Shown here in pieces: positions 22,925 to 34,429 of a stretch of 64,000 nucleotides of DNA; position 1 is the first letter of the stretch; every line of letters starts with the position of its first letter. The position numbers and the translations under genes were made by a program. Source of the DNA: Brachypterus glaber (lineage: Eukaryota > Arthropoda > Insecta > Coleoptera > Kateretidae); assembly GCA_958510825.1 (NCBI GenBank), contig OY294045.1:14125916-14189915 (forward strand). The letters are read 5' to 3'. The notes under the pieces were generated by a model. It saw only the letters and a program-made list of their open reading frames with translations, ran no database searches and was not told where the DNA came from.

Positions 22925-23545
22925 TCTATAACTAGTATGGAATGACTATTCCATACGTGTTGTAGACTTTACTTTTTCTTCGACTGCATATATGAAACAC
23001 TGTATGGCTTTAAACTGCGAACAAGGTTAAAAACAATTTTTTTTGTGACTCGACATTGTAAATGCAACAAAACACATATTTTTAAATAAAGCAATTAATG
23101 TTATTTAATAATTTTATCAAATCAGTACTTAAAAAATATTTTTATTCAATTTTAGCACATATTTACAAATTATAATGCAAAAATTGAAGGTTATGTCAGA
23201 TTGTCGTGACAGATATCATGTTTAAATATTTAACAATAGATGGAGCAGTTTTAATTTTTTGAACTAAATTGATAAAAAACTGGTCAAATATTAAGAAAAA
23301 CTAATAAACTTTATGTAATTTTAACGCAAAACTTTAAATTGCATTAAAGTATTCAATATTTTATGGTAAAATATATATATTTTTGCTAATTTTGCTACAG
23401 TTTTCTTTACTTTTATAAACAAGAGATGGCACTACATGTGCTCATTCTAACACTTGATACGGAATATTCATACCGTATCTAGAGCTAGAAAGGATTCATT
23501 CTGTGTTTGAAAAGTGTTTAAATTTGCTTAAATTCTAAAGCAGTC
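22925..23545 (+). mobile_element. Dispersed element, copy 1 (inverted copy lies beside the ribozyme array)
   Basis: Runs from TTCTATAACTAGTATGGAAT to CTAGAAAGGATTCATTCTGT. The segment 44105-44800 is the same sequence in opposite orientation, including the ATAT tract, CACTACATGTGCTCATTC and the hairpin GATACGGAATATTC/ATACCGTATC (23457-23481). No protein frame is shared. Confidence 0.8.
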
Positions 23546-23560
23546 GTAGAAAAAAAATTA

Positions 23561-23755
23561 TTTAAAATGATGAATATGGGATTTTTGAGGTCGCTGATTA
23601 CGAAAATATTATTAATTTTTTTAAGAAAATGGCGGATCCAATATGGCGGACATAAATGTCAAAAGTTTGAAAATTTTTATTTAAAATTATGAATATAGGA
23701 TTTTTAAGGTCGCTGATTACTAAAATAATATTTTTTTTTTAAGAAAATGGTCGAA
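23561..23755 (+). repeat. Tandem repeat, 119-bp period, about 1.6 copies
   Basis: TTTAAAATGATGAATATGGG and TTTAAAATTATGAATATAGG start the two copies, each followed by a 'ggtcgctgattac' phrase. The same phrase recurs near 31715 and 59415. Confidence 0.75.
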
Positions 23756-23759
23756 ACAC

Positions 23760-24150
23760 ATTTATACCCAAAAATTTATTTCTAGGATTTTTTTTGGCGA
23801 TTTTGGGAAATTTGAAACTACTGTGTTATACTATTCTGGCTCTACGCGCTCTGAATAGTATAATAAGTATATTAGTTACTTATTTTTGAGTTACTACACT
23901 AATTATTTATTTGTATGAAAACACTTTTTTTTATCAAAACACTTGCAAGACTAATATTGAAAATAATAAAATAATAGCATCTTATTAAATTAAAATTAAA
24001 ACACTAGTGAATAAAACCGTATAAAAACCCATGCCAGTTTATAGTATTTAATCATATGGTTTGTGGTTAAATTATTTTTGAGCTATATTGTAGTTATCTT
24101 TTGGGATTTTGTCACTTTTTAATAATTTTTGTTAATATTTTTTTTTTCAA
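23760..24150. other. AT-rich spacer with a repeat remnant
   Basis: ATACTATTCTGGCTC (23830) echoes the repeat family at 30070. Nothing else was recognised. Confidence 0.4.
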
Positions 24151-24158
24151 AAAATGCA

Positions 24159-24530
24159 TCATCATCACAGTTTGGACTTTTTTTTTTTCAAAATGGGGAC
24201 AACACGGGGTACGGGTTTTTGCACCAGAAGCTAGCTAAAAGTTCAGGCTTTCTTACAGTGTCTATATCTTAAGTTAATTACTATGAATCAGCAACGAAAT
24301 CTCTGTCCGTAAATAAAAAAATATCGTATTTGCATAGCATCATCACAGTTTTTTAATTTTTTTTTCAAAATGGGGACAAAACGGGGTACGGGTTTTTGCA
24401 CCAGAAGCTAGCTAAAAGTTCAGGCTTTCCTACAGTGCCTATATCTTAAGTGAATCACTATGAATCAGCAACGAAATCTCTGTCCGTAAATAAAAAAAAA
24501 TTAAAAAACCGTATTTGCATAGCTGAATTT
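24159..24530 (+). repeat. Tandem duplication, about 180 bp x 2
   Basis: Both copies hold CATCATCACAG, CAAAATGGGGACAA, GGGTACGGGTTTTTGCACCA, GAAGCTAGCTAAAAGTTCAG and AACGAAATCTCTGTCCGTAA. Copies begin near 24159 and 24337 and differ at few sites. No frame is conserved as protein. Confidence 0.9.
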
Positions 24531-24554
24531 AAATTGCCCTAGATTCAAAACTGT

Positions 24555-24556
<2 letters not shown>

Positions 24557-24617
<61 letters not shown>
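24557..24617. repeat. (TA)n microsatellite
   Basis: About 30 uninterrupted TA units. Confidence 0.98.
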
Positions 24618-24619
<2 letters not shown>

Positions 24620-24621
<2 letters not shown>

Positions 24622-25740
24622 CTTTTTTTACGAAAATATAGCTTAATACACCTAGAATGAACGTGAAGTATAACATTTAGTAATTATTTTCAGGAAGAGG
24701 TTACATTGTCAGCTTAAAAGTAAGGTATTTTTGGTAGCCGATGAAATCAACTTTTCTTCAAAAAAAAAGTTTAAGGTTCTAGCAAAAATTAAATGTGCCT
24801 TTATGGAGACTAGGAATATGATTTTTACATGGACTGAAGTGATATATAAACGATCTTATATTCGTTTTTTCGATTGGGTTAATTTTGTTTCCCCTATTTT
24901 GCCATAAGCAATATTATTTACGCACGTGAATAGACCTGATTGTTGTTTAATAACTTATCATTGATAAGGTTATATAAAAAAAACAATTTTTTTTAAATTA
25001 TAACCTTTTTTCTAAATGTTATATTGTTATTATATGGATCATAGTCAAGTTCGTTGTTTTCCATAAAAAAATGTTTCTTCTTAAATTTTCATTTAAAAAA
25101 ATTATTACAACTTTCAATTTTTAGTTGAGAATAATATTTTGATACCTAAATGACGTTTATCCAACACCTTTACAGAAACACTTGTTTTGAGCACTATTTT
25201 AAATATCAAAGTGAGTTTTTTTCCACTAGTGACTAAAAATTTTTTCACCCACTCTTTTACGTACAGCTTTTGATCTCACCCAAAATTAGTTGCATACCCT
25301 ATTAATTAAGTTTTATAACTATTCTATAAATAGAAGCACGTTAACTAAACCATAAAAATTAAAGAAAACCCCAAATTATTCTTTAGTTTTTGAATAAAAT
25401 ACTGTTTTTATTAAAAATTCTGTCATCACCGCGTCCATTTTGACGTTTGTAAGAAATGTAAAACTAGCAATTGTTTATTTTTAATAGGCATACTTAGGCC
25501 ATGGCTACCTATTATTTTAGTATTAAGAAAACTTAATCTTGATATTTTTGACATAATTTTTAGCAAAATTATAGATTTTTATTTAAAAATAAAAGGTGTT
25601 GGATAAAATTAAATTCTCGTGTGTTAAGTGATTTTATCCATTTAATAAACTAGTTAAGAAAATAACTATTCTGGAAATGTTCTTTTTCGTTTTCTTGCTT
25701 CCTACATTCGGATTAAACTTTTTTAACTGCGAAATCATTC
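24620..25740. other. AT-rich stretch, nothing recognised
   Basis: No supported gene, RNA or repeat boundary. Confidence 0.5.
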
Positions 25741-25999
25741 CCTAAAACTATCTAAATGGAGTTTTAGGCAAATTGCCATGCCTGAAGCCTTGGTTAAAAA
25801 CAAACCTAGAGTCTGTTTTTTTACAATGAGGAACTGCTGCTAATAATAATGATGATTAGGATGATGAACCAGATTTACTTGATTTATTTCGTTTTTTTTA
25901 TGACGCGGATCTTAATAATTATAATTTTAGAACAATAACTTATTATTCTGGTGTATGCTCTGTTTGTGATGCAGATAAAATATGTGTTCAGGAAATTTA
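25740..25999 (+). pseudogene. Possible piggyBac-like transposase C-terminal remnant
   Basis: One frame gives LSKWSFRQIAMPEALVKNKP and then stops. A shifted frame gives Asn/Asp-rich NNNDD, an in-frame TAG, DDEPDLLDLFRFFYDADL and finally TYYSGVCSVCDADKICVQEI before TAA. An FR...A..AL stretch, an acidic linker and a YY-C-x2-C-D...C-V ending recall the C-terminal region of piggyBac-type transposases. The frame breaks show that it is dead. The match is by eye and could be wrong; terminal repeats and TTAA flanks were not found. Confidence 0.25.
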
Positions 26000-26192
26000 A
26001 TTTCAGGTACGAAGACAATAAAATAAATTTACAACAAAACATCACAAATGGTTTATTATTAGGTGTAATTTTTTCTTGTTAAGTATATACCTAACTACCA
26101 CTGAGTTAAATTAAATGAATATATTGTTAGTTTTACTTTTACTTTCTTGGCTAATTCACACACTTAATACAAAAATGGTAATAATAACAATA

Positions 26193-27354
26193 TACAGGGT
26201 GTTCCGTGAGGAAAGGGAAATATTTTAAGGATGTATTCTAGAGGTCAAAATAAGAAAAAAGTTCTTATAAACAAATGTCCAAAAACGACTCGTAAGGGAG
26301 CTACGCCCCTTCAAAGGGGTCCCAAAATTTCGATTTTTTATTAATAACTTCTGAACCCTTTGTGTTATAGCATCGAGGTTTAGCACGTGATCTATGCTTT
26401 ATAAAGCCTATTAGCCAATGGTATTTGCATGTAGTTAATTTAACCAGGGGCGTCCGTAATGGGGGGTCTTATCAATTTTTTGCCCAAAACTTCTTCTGCT
26501 CAACTTTTTTGTGGGTTTATTTTTAGAATATTATAACCAAGGTAAAAACATAAAAAAGGTACTCTTGTTGTAATACCATAGGATTAACTGTTTTCGAAAA
26601 AAATACAATTAAAGGCAAACTTACACCTTTCTAGAACCAAAAATTAAAACTAAAAAGTCCAAACCAGAATTTTAATTTTGCAGTGTGATTCTACATCAAA
26701 AGCTAAGAAAAAAAGTTTTTTACATGTAGGTTCAAAAATCGATTTTAAAGGTACCATCACCCTTCAAAACTTTTGGAGACCATAACTCCCTCAGCATTGA
26801 TTTTTGGAATTACCTGTATACAAACTTTTTTTCTTAGTTTTTGGTGTACAGTTAACCTACACCATTGAAATTTTGGTTTTCAACAATTTGGTGTTTAATT
26901 TTTGGTTCTTGAAATTTGTAATTTTGCCTTTAATTGTATTTTTCTCGAAAACGGTTAATCCTAAAGTATTTTAGCAAGAGTACCTTTTTAATGTGTTTTT
27001 ACCTAAAGAATACTATTCCAATAATAAACCCACAAAAAACTTTAACAGAAAAAAGTTTGGGGCAAAAAAGTGATTAGACCCCTCTTTTCGCACGCCCCTG
27101 GTTTAAGTGACTACATGCAAATACCATTGGCTAATAGGCCTTATTAAGAATAGATCACATGCAAAACCTTGTTGCTATAACACAAAGGGTTCCTAAGTTA
27201 TTAATTAAAAATTAAATTTTTGGTACCCCATTTGAAGGGGTGTAGCTCCCTTATGAGCCGTTTGTGGACATATGTTTATGGGAACTTTTTTTCTTATTTT
27301 GACCTATAGAACATATTCTTTAAATATTTCCCTTTCCTCACGGAACACCCTGTA
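26193..27354. mobile_element. Near-complete palindromic element, TACAGGGTGTTCC ends
   Basis: Ends TACAGGGTGTTCCGTGAGG and its complement, flanked by TA. Inverted similarity runs almost the whole length: AGGTCAAAATAAG, TAAGGGAGCTAC, CCATTGGCTAATAGGC and CAGGGGCGT.. all recur as complements. Each arm is about 570 bp, at roughly 80-90% identity by eye. There is no transposase frame. TA flanks would fit a Tc1/mariner-type origin. A transcript across it would fold into long dsRNA. Confidence 0.85.
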
Positions 27355-27359
27355 TATGT

Positions 27360-27712
27360 ATGGTTTGGACTTTATAGTTATATAATTAACATGTTAATAT
27401 GGGTACATCCGGTAATTAAAAAATTGCTACATATAGAGCATTTTTAAAAATTTATTATACATGCCACGTACCAAGATTAGGCTGGTAAAAATTACTTTGA
27501 AAAATTAGTCCAGAAAAATTTCCCAGCTAAATGGTAAGGGATTTCCCAACTTTTTTCAGAAATTTTGAAAAATCGGAAAGAAAAACTAACTTCTATTCTG
27601 AAAATTTAATGGATAACTACATTTCCCAACTTTACCACTCAATTTTCACAACTGCTTCACCAATTTTTTCAACTCTCCACAAATTTCCCAACTCTACCAG
27701 TAAATATTACCT
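27360..27712. other. Spacer with CCCAAC-type short repeats
   Basis: Short phrases such as TTTCCCAACTTTACCACTCA and ACTCTACCAG recur, also at 28178-28235 beyond the palindrome. The palindrome probably inserted into this older repeat. There is no gene. Confidence 0.4.
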
Positions 27713-28168
27713 CCCAGGCAGCATAATAACTATTAGATATCCAGGGAATATACTTTCTGGATATAGAGAATATCCAGTGAATAGCCTGGATTGCCATTAG
27801 ATATCTCATGGACATCCAAATGTCCGCCTATATCCAGATACTGGCAGGATATCCACGAGATATCTAGTGGACATCTATTTTTTAACCTCCCTAAAGTATA
27901 TCCACTGGCTAGCCATTAGAGATCCATCATGGATATCCAAGATATCCATGATGGATCTCTAATAGATATCTAGTGGATATACTTTGGGGAGGTTAAAAAA
28001 ATAGATGTCCACTGGATATCCAGTGGATATCCAGCCAGGATATGGATATAGGTGGACATGTGGATGTCTATGGGATATTTAATGGCAATCCAGGCTATTC
28101 ACTGAATATGACCTATATCCAGAAAGTATATACCCTGGATATCTAATAGTTATCATGTGCTGTCTGGG
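27713..28168. mobile_element. GATATCC-rich palindromic element, copy 1
   Basis: Ends CCCAGGCAGCATAATAAC and TGCTGTCTGGG. The two halves are inverted copies that meet at about 27935 (ATCATGGATATCC / GGATATCCATGAT). The interior is dense in GGATATCCA words. Reading frames inside are palindrome artefacts. Confidence 0.85.
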
Positions 28169-28815
28169 CTACTCTACAACCATTTATCAAACTCTGCCAC
28201 TCAATTTTACATACCTTGACAGTGAATTTTCCCAACTCGATCGTGGTTGGGGGGTACACCCGGGTGTACAAGACCTATTTTTTGTGCCTGTATTATTTTT
28301 AAGTACCAAAAAGTACTTAAAAGAACTTAAAAGAACTTAAAAATACTGAAAATTACATAAAAGTAGTTAAAAGTACAAAGACAGCTGCGAAAATATGTAC
28401 TATCGGATACAGGATACAAAATATAGGAAAGATTTTGGAAATTACCAAAATGATCTTCGAAAATTTTAATATCTTGTTTCTTTCCTATAATTGTGTTAAA
28501 TACTGCGCTTTAAATAAAAATATTTTAATTGTTTGATAAATATCTTTATTTACAGGTTAATATTGCAAATCTGAAATTACCAATATTCTAATTTATTACG
28601 AAAAAATTCAATGTCAAAAGTCACTTGAATATTGATTTCAATATACCCATTTGAAAAAAATAAGAATTTTGTCCTTTGTTGACCATGAAATTAATATACT
28701 AAATTTAAATAACATTACTCGCTTAAAATTGCAAATTCTTAAAGCAATAGAAATTTATTTGTAATTTCGAAATAATACACCGAGAAAAATCGAACGAATA
28801 CATGTATTTATACAA

Positions 28816-29073
28816 TGTGGAAGGATTGGTGTAGTGGACTACCGCGTCGTACTTGACGAGTTTCTATCCAAATAGCGTGAGTTCGATTCTCAGCGGAGCC
28901 GATTTGCCTTTTTCAGTTAATTAATAATTGAAATTTGGCGAAGGAGTAAGTGAAGAGAACACTCCCTATAAATTGGTTTGAAAGCCAATTAAAGCCGGTG
29001 GTTCCCTCTACAAAGCCCACACAAGTCCTGGACTTAGGGGATGCTTAATTAAGTAGAATAGTACGAGGTTAAA
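28816..29073 (+). mobile_element. tRNA-derived SINE, head type 1
   Basis: Pol III box A TGGTGTAGTGG (28827-28837) and box B GAGTTCGATTC (28879-28889) lie 41 nt apart, as in a tRNA. The tRNA-unrelated body starts at about 28898 (GCCGATTTGCC) and runs to GAGGTTAAA. It includes TTAATTAATAATTGAAATTT, AAAGCCGGTGGTTCCCTCTA and GTCCTGGACTTAGGG. The body is shared with the SINE at 33400. No long 3' poly(A) is kept, only an A/T-rich tail. Confidence 0.85.
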
Positions 29074-29169
29074 CAAAAATGTAAAAAATTTAATACTAAT
29101 CTATGTATTTAACATTAATCTATGACCTATGATTTTATTTTCCTTTATTAATAGTAAAACACCTAAACA

Positions 29170-29720
29170 CCCAGACAGCACAAAATAACTATTAGATATC
29201 CAGGGGATATAATTTCTGGATATAGAGTACATCCATTGAATAGCCTGGATAGCCATTAGATATCCCATGGACATCCAAATGTTTGCCTATATCCAGGATA
29301 TCCACTAGATATCCACGAGATATCCAGTGAACATATATTTTTTTAACCTCCCTAAAGTATATCCACTGGACGTCCATTACAGATCCATCATGGATATCCA
29401 GGATATCCATGGATATAGGGATATACTTTCTGGATATAGAGTATATCCATTGGATAGCCTGGATAGCCATTTAATATCCCATGGACATCCAAATGTCCGC
29501 CTATATCCAGGATATCCACTGGATATCTACGAGATATCCAGTGAACATATATTTTTTTAACCTCCCTAAAGTATATCCACTGGATATCCATTAGAGATCC
29601 ATCATGGATATCCAGGATATCCATGGCTATCTAATGGCTATCCAGGCTATTCAATGGATATACTCTATATCCAGAAAGTATATCCCCTGGATATCTAAAA
29701 GTTATTATGTGCTGTCTGGG
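29170..29720. mobile_element. GATATCC-rich palindromic element, copy 2
   Basis: Ends CCCAGACAGCAC and GTGCTGTCTGGG. It is the same family as 27713-28168, but one arm segment of about 200 bp is present twice (from about 29215 and from about 29425, each with TTCTGGATATAGAGT and ACCTCCCTAAAGTATATCC). It is thus longer and asymmetric. There are no genes. Confidence 0.85.
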
Positions 29721-30069
29721 CATTTTCAACAAATATATCTAAAAAGTTTCTCAACCTTAGCTATTTGGAATAAATTGTTACTCTAACAAAGCTTATAAAT
29801 ATAATATATTTAATATATTATAATGGTCCAAAATATACATAATAAAAAAATAAAATTAACTTTTACCTACTTTTTTTTCTTTGAGGAAAGTAAAATCAAC
29901 CAGGAAGTACAAGTTAAAAAGCGTATTGTCCTAATATACATTGTTTTACAGCGTTTTCCATTTTCCTTTGTAGCAAATTTTAATTTTCATCTTAAAACCT
30001 AGGTACATACTTTATTTTTAATGGTAAAATCTTGCATTTTAAAAGATAATTTCTTTTTTATTACACTAT
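29721..30069. other. AT-rich spacer
   Basis: Nothing recognised. Confidence 0.5.
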
Positions 30070-30432
30070 TATCATACTATATACAGTGTGTAAGCGCTTG
30101 AATAGTATAATACGATAGATCCAAATTTCCCAAGATCTCCAAAAAATATCCTAGATAACAAATTCTTGGATACAAACCTGTTTAATGGAAAAATAAGCAA
30201 CTATGAAAATGTCCATATGTCCGTCATATGTCACCCTTTTTGTAAGCTCGAAATCTCAAGAACAAATTATCCGATCGACTAGAAATTTTTAGGAAAAATC
30301 AAGTTCTATGAGAGGAAAATCCCTATTGTTTTTGAAAATATTTCCACAAACACAAAAAAGTTATTGGGGGTTAAACTTTTTAAAATATTGAAAGTAGTAC
30401 CTTTTTTCAATTTTTTTTTTGTTTTTTGGAAA
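30070..30432 (+). repeat. Dispersed repeat with GTCCGTC core, copy B
   Basis: Parallels 34430-34795 over its length: CCAAGATCTCCAAAAAATAT, TTCTTGGATACAAA, TATCCGATCGACT, AGGAAAAATCAAGTTCT and GGTTAAACTTTT. It is non-coding in both copies. Confidence 0.75.
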
Positions 30433-30436
30433 AATA

Positions 30437-31139
30437 TACAGGGTTATTCAGAAATAATTTCGAGAAATTTAAGAGCTGATTCTACTTTAAAAAATATGAA
30501 AAAAAGTTCCTATAAAGGTTGGTCCGGAAATGAGTCCTAAGGGAGCTACGGCTCTTTAAAATTGTAATAAAAATAAGGTTTTTTATTAATAACTGTTGTA
30601 CCCTTTAAGCTAGAGCGACGAGCTTTTGCATGTAAAATAGTAAGGGATATAAGTTTATGTTAATTTTTTTTTTTGAATTTATACAGAGGCGTGCCTAGCG
30701 GACAAAATATGTGAGGGTTAACACATTTTTGCCCCAAACATTTTTAAGTATATTTTTTTTGGATTTTTTTAATAAATATAGATTCTTTCAGTAAAAATAC
30801 ATAAAAAATGTAATAAAGTAAGACTGTAGTAACAAGCGTTTAAAAAAATGCAGTTAAGAGGAAGTAACATTTTGTGCCACTAAAAATGTTACTTTAATAT
30901 TATATTTAGGTGTTTTGGTGAGGAATACTTTTTTGCCTAGTTTTAAATGAAGAATTGTCCTGCAGCATTCAAATTGTATTGGTGCTTTTTTTGTTCCCGA
31001 TTCAATATGTCCATCTACGAAGAGCCGCAGCTCCCTTAGGGCTTATTTCCGGACCAATCTTTATAGGAACTTTTTTTCATATTTTTTAACGTAGAATCAC
31101 CTCTTAAATATCTCGAACTTATTTCTGAATAACCCTGTA
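30437..31139. mobile_element. Inverted-repeat element, TACAGGGTTATTC ends
   Basis: Ends TACAGGGTTATTCAGAAATA and its complement, flanked by TA. Inner arms share GGTTGGTCCGGAAATGAG, AAGGGAGCTACGG and complements. It is related to 42791-43525 and to the decayed copy at 62085-62640 through the interior phrases GCGACGAGCTTTTGCATGTA and GGCGTGCCTAG. Non-autonomous. Confidence 0.85.
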
Positions 31140-31254
31140 TAAGAACCTAGGCCTGCAAGGGAAGTTTACTTTCAATTTCATCAATACTTTATTTTACATT
31201 TTAAATAATATTAAGTTCCGTTTAAGTATTTAGAATATGTAATATAAGTACAAT

Positions 31255-31420
31255 CCACTGTGAAAACAGAGCCTAGCAAAAATCCGCCCCATTAACTTTT
31301 CAATGGTTTAAGATATCAACTTGAAAATTAGAAGACGTAAATAACATGACCCAGAAAATTTTGCTTTCCCATTTTGAAAATTTTCAAATCTTCGAAAAGC
31401 CTTGTATTCGTGCAAAAAAT
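31255..31420. mobile_element. Single end of the foldback family
   Basis: CCGCCCCATTAACTTTTCAA and TTTAAGATATCAACTTGAAA match the arms at 4080 and 61165. No partner arm was found. Confidence 0.45.
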
Positions 31421-31499
31421 TTTAAATTTGTTTTTTGTGTATTTTTGCGTTTTATGACGTTTTATGTCGATATAAATAAATTTCAAGCAAAAAAAAAAT

Positions 31500-32450
31500 T
31501 GTCGCTAGGTGGATCGGTCTGTCGGTCGATCGGTCTGTCCGGGAAATTTTGTGGGCACGATAACTTAAGAACGCTTTAAACTAGAGACTTGAAATTTGGC
31601 ATACAGGTATGTTACCAAAAGTTCTCGATCGGGATTGTTTTTGGTAAACATTGGGGTGCGGCAAGTGGGGAAAAATACATTTTTTTAGAAAAAATTGAAA
31701 ATTGCTATATATGAGTTTTTGAGGTTGCTAAAATTGAATCTGATAAAAAAACTTTTTTAATTCCACCCCCGAGGGGGTGAGGGGGTAAATATTTTTTAAT
31801 ATTATTAATATTTTCTTCAAAATTAGTATATAGGGGTTTTTGGGGTCGACGAATATGAATCTGATAATATTTTTTTTTTAAGTCCCCCCCCCCGATGGGA
31901 CGGGGGTAGTTTTCCTGAAAATTGGTATATTGAGGTTTTTGAGTGAATCTGATAACAAAAAAATTCTACATATGCGCAGAAGAATACATACGAATCGTAC
32001 AAAATTATTTTGGCAAAAATATACAAATGTTCCATGCGCAAAAGTGTTTGGTGAAACATATTTATGCGCAGAAGGGTTTAATAATACATACGAATGCACA
32101 AAAGTGTTCTGGCCAACATATACAAATATACCATGCGCAGAAGTGTTTGGTGGAAGATATTTATGCGCAGATATCTTTGGACTTTTTTCACCCCCGAGGG
32201 GGTGAGGGAGTAAATATTTTTCAAAATTATTAATATTTTCTTCAAAATTAGTATATAGGGTTTTTTGGGGTCGACGAATATGAATCTGATAATATTTTTT
32301 TTTAAGTAAAAGTATTTTTGCAAACATATACAAATATACCATGCGCTGAAGTGTTTGATGATATATATTTATGCGGAAAAGTGTTTGATGATACATACGA
32401 ATACACAGAAGTGTTTTGGCAAACATATATTTAAGGTTGCTAAAAGTAAA
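31500..32450 (+). repeat. Repeat cluster: GTCGGTC run, G-rich block and gcgcagaagtgttt tandem units
   Basis: 31500-31690 is a second copy of the acgataacttaagaacgctt repeat. From 31690 phrases such as GGTCGACGAATATGAATCTG occur twice (31845, 32269), with CCCCCGAGGGGGTGAGGG also twice (31766, 32200). Between 31960 and 32440 an imperfect unit with ATGCGCAGAAGTGTTTG and AACATATACAAATATACCAT recurs several times. The 182-codon minus frame through this region only reflects the tandem units. Confidence 0.75.
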
Positions 32451-32452
32451 TC

Positions 32453-32865
32453 TAATAATAAAAAAAAATCTATTTTACGCGCGGAGGTGTAAAATGGGAA
32501 AGCTCTCAGTGTATTTTGATTTGATTGGATTTTATTTTGAACCTGACTGTTTACAATCATTGATAGAGTCATTTAATAATAATCATATATTTTCTATTTT
32601 GCAAATGGTAAATTATTATTATCTAAAATTAGTTAATTCTCTTAAGATAATGTATTTATTTTTAATTAAAACTTGCATATAAATATCCATATAATTTTTT
32701 GTTTATTTACTTTCATTTTTTGATTATATAAAGGTACTGGACATTTATTTTTGATTATTTATTATATTTGCCAAAGCACATCATAGTCAGAGAGCTAAGA
32801 AACATTATCAACAAGTTATTTTTTCCCTGCTGAAGTTTACCAATCACCAGGTTAGAACGACGAAG
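32453..32865. other. AT-rich stretch, nothing recognised
   Basis: Two short plus and minus frames have no recognisable content. Confidence 0.4.
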
Positions 32866-32870
32866 TAGTA

Positions 32871-32909
32871 TGTGCAATGCAATGTGCAATGCACATTGTG
32901 CATTGCACA
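32871..32909. repeat. Near-palindrome of TGCAATG / CATTGCA words
   Basis: TGTGCAATGCAATGTGCAAT followed by its near complement; could form a stable hairpin. Confidence 0.7.
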
Positions 32910-33265
32910 TGCACTGCATGGCAAAAGTCATGGAAAATAGAAGGCCATGGAATTTTGAAAGAAGCCAGGTACCATGACATTTCAAATGTCAAATTTTATT
33001 TTTACTTTGTTTTAATTTTTTTAACTAGGTGCATCATGACAACTGTTAACATGTTGACTGCAGCACTGAAAAACACATTTTTTCTTTCATTGCGAAGTAG
33101 GTCTCCTTGAACCGATAGCAGGTAGCATGTAGCATATAAAAAAAATACCGCCGCACCGATTTCGGTCTCTGGAGGCCTATATCGCAGTCAACCTGTTAAT
33201 AAACTCGAATGGACACCAGAAATACTAAAAAGAATAAAATTCTCTTAACTTGTATAATTCTTTAA

Positions 33266-33826
33266 TTTAGGAGGTTTTAAGCGACTCTGATTTGGTACCC
33301 ATGTACACCCATGGTACCACGGTACCATTTAAAAGTGCAAAAAATATGTAAACAAACTTTTTATGCAAGTCAAATAATTAACAATTTTAATTTGTAACGT
33401 GGGAGATTAGCTCAGCGGTCTAAGGCATCGATATAACATTGACACTGAGCTAATAATCGTAAGTTTAAACCTCACTGGCGCCGATTGCCTTTTACAGTTA
33501 ATTAATAATTGAAATTTGGCGAAGGCGTACTCCCTATATATATATATTGGTTCGAAAGTCAATTAAAGCCGGTGGTTCCCTCTACTACTAGCCCACACGT
33601 CCTGGACTTAGGGAATGCTTAATTAAGTAGAATAGTACGAGGTTAAAGATAAACAATAAAAAAAATTAAAAATTAAAAACAAAAAAATAAAAGTAAAAAA
33701 ATGTAGTTATTCCACTTGTATAAAAAGTAAGCGAATGGTTTCCAGATTTCTTTCACTTTTAAACTGTACCATGGTACCATGGGTGTACATGGGAACCAAA
33801 TTCAAAAATCGCTTAAAACCTCCTAA
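33266..33826. mobile_element. Foldback element interrupted by a SINE
   Basis: Left arm about 33266-33335 (TTAGGAGGTTTTAAGCGA, CATGTACACCCATGGTACCA) and right arm about 33764-33826 are inverted copies with few differences. The space between them holds the SINE at 33400-33647, so the SINE inserted into the loop after the foldback had arrived. Confidence 0.8.
33400..33647 (+). mobile_element. tRNA-derived SINE, head type 2
   Basis: Box A TAGCTCAGCGG (33408-33418) is close to the tRNA consensus; box B AAGTTTAAACC (33461-33471) is decayed. The body from GCCGATTGCC (33480) onward matches the SINE at 28816, apart from a TATA run at 33534-33546. The first 80 bp do not match that SINE, so the two have different tRNA-like heads. 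It is followed by an A-rich tail (33652-33700). Confidence 0.85.
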
Positions 33827-33829
33827 TTT

Positions 33830-34429
33830 GTCAAAGAGACTTTTCAATAACTGTTTTTACCCCTTAATACAAGAATATTGTGTTTAAAATACATTTTTAA
33901 GGTACCTATTTTCAGCCTCCTTTTTGGCCTTCTAGCACCCAAAGGAACATGATCTAGAATTTAGCGATTTGGAAATAGCTTATTTAGCTCGTTATTTAAA
34001 TGTACATACCTATATTTTTAAAATTCAGTCGGGAGAAAATATCGAAAATATTTTCCAGCTCTTATTAGACTTGTTAATAATTTAATTATTTTATTATAAA
34101 CAGTCAGAATTTTGATAACTATAATTTATTATAATTATAATTATAATAATTATTATAATAAATTGGTAATATTTGATAATCTAGCATTTCATTCCACTTT
34201 CAATTATAACAAACAATAAAAATTGAATTTAATCGCCATTTTTTTTTTAATATTTTTTATATATAATTAGTATATACCAGTTTTTAAACTATTCATTACT
34301 TTTTACATATTTTATAATATTCCTTTTTTAATTATTTTTTATTTTAACTATGATATCCCGAGAAATTCATGCTATTTCTTGGTATATTTCTCCAACACAT
34401 ATTCGATTCAAATAAGATTATTTTCCCTT
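33830..34429. other. AT-rich stretch
   Basis: Includes a self-complementary ATAATTATAAT run at 34120-34165. No gene. Confidence 0.5.

Noticed and set aside
28827..28889. Functional tRNA gene
   Set aside because: The boxes are tRNA-like, but the arms do not fold into a sound cloverleaf and the sequence continues into a shared SINE body.
29192..29786. Asp/Ile/Tyr-rich frames on both strands
   Set aside because: They result from GGATATCCA palindromes that read alike on both strands.
31878..32426. 182-codon minus frame with HQTL repeats
   Set aside because: Tandem repeat product with no start context, domain or splice support.
33408..33471. Functional tRNA gene
   Set aside because: Box B is decayed and the SINE body follows directly.
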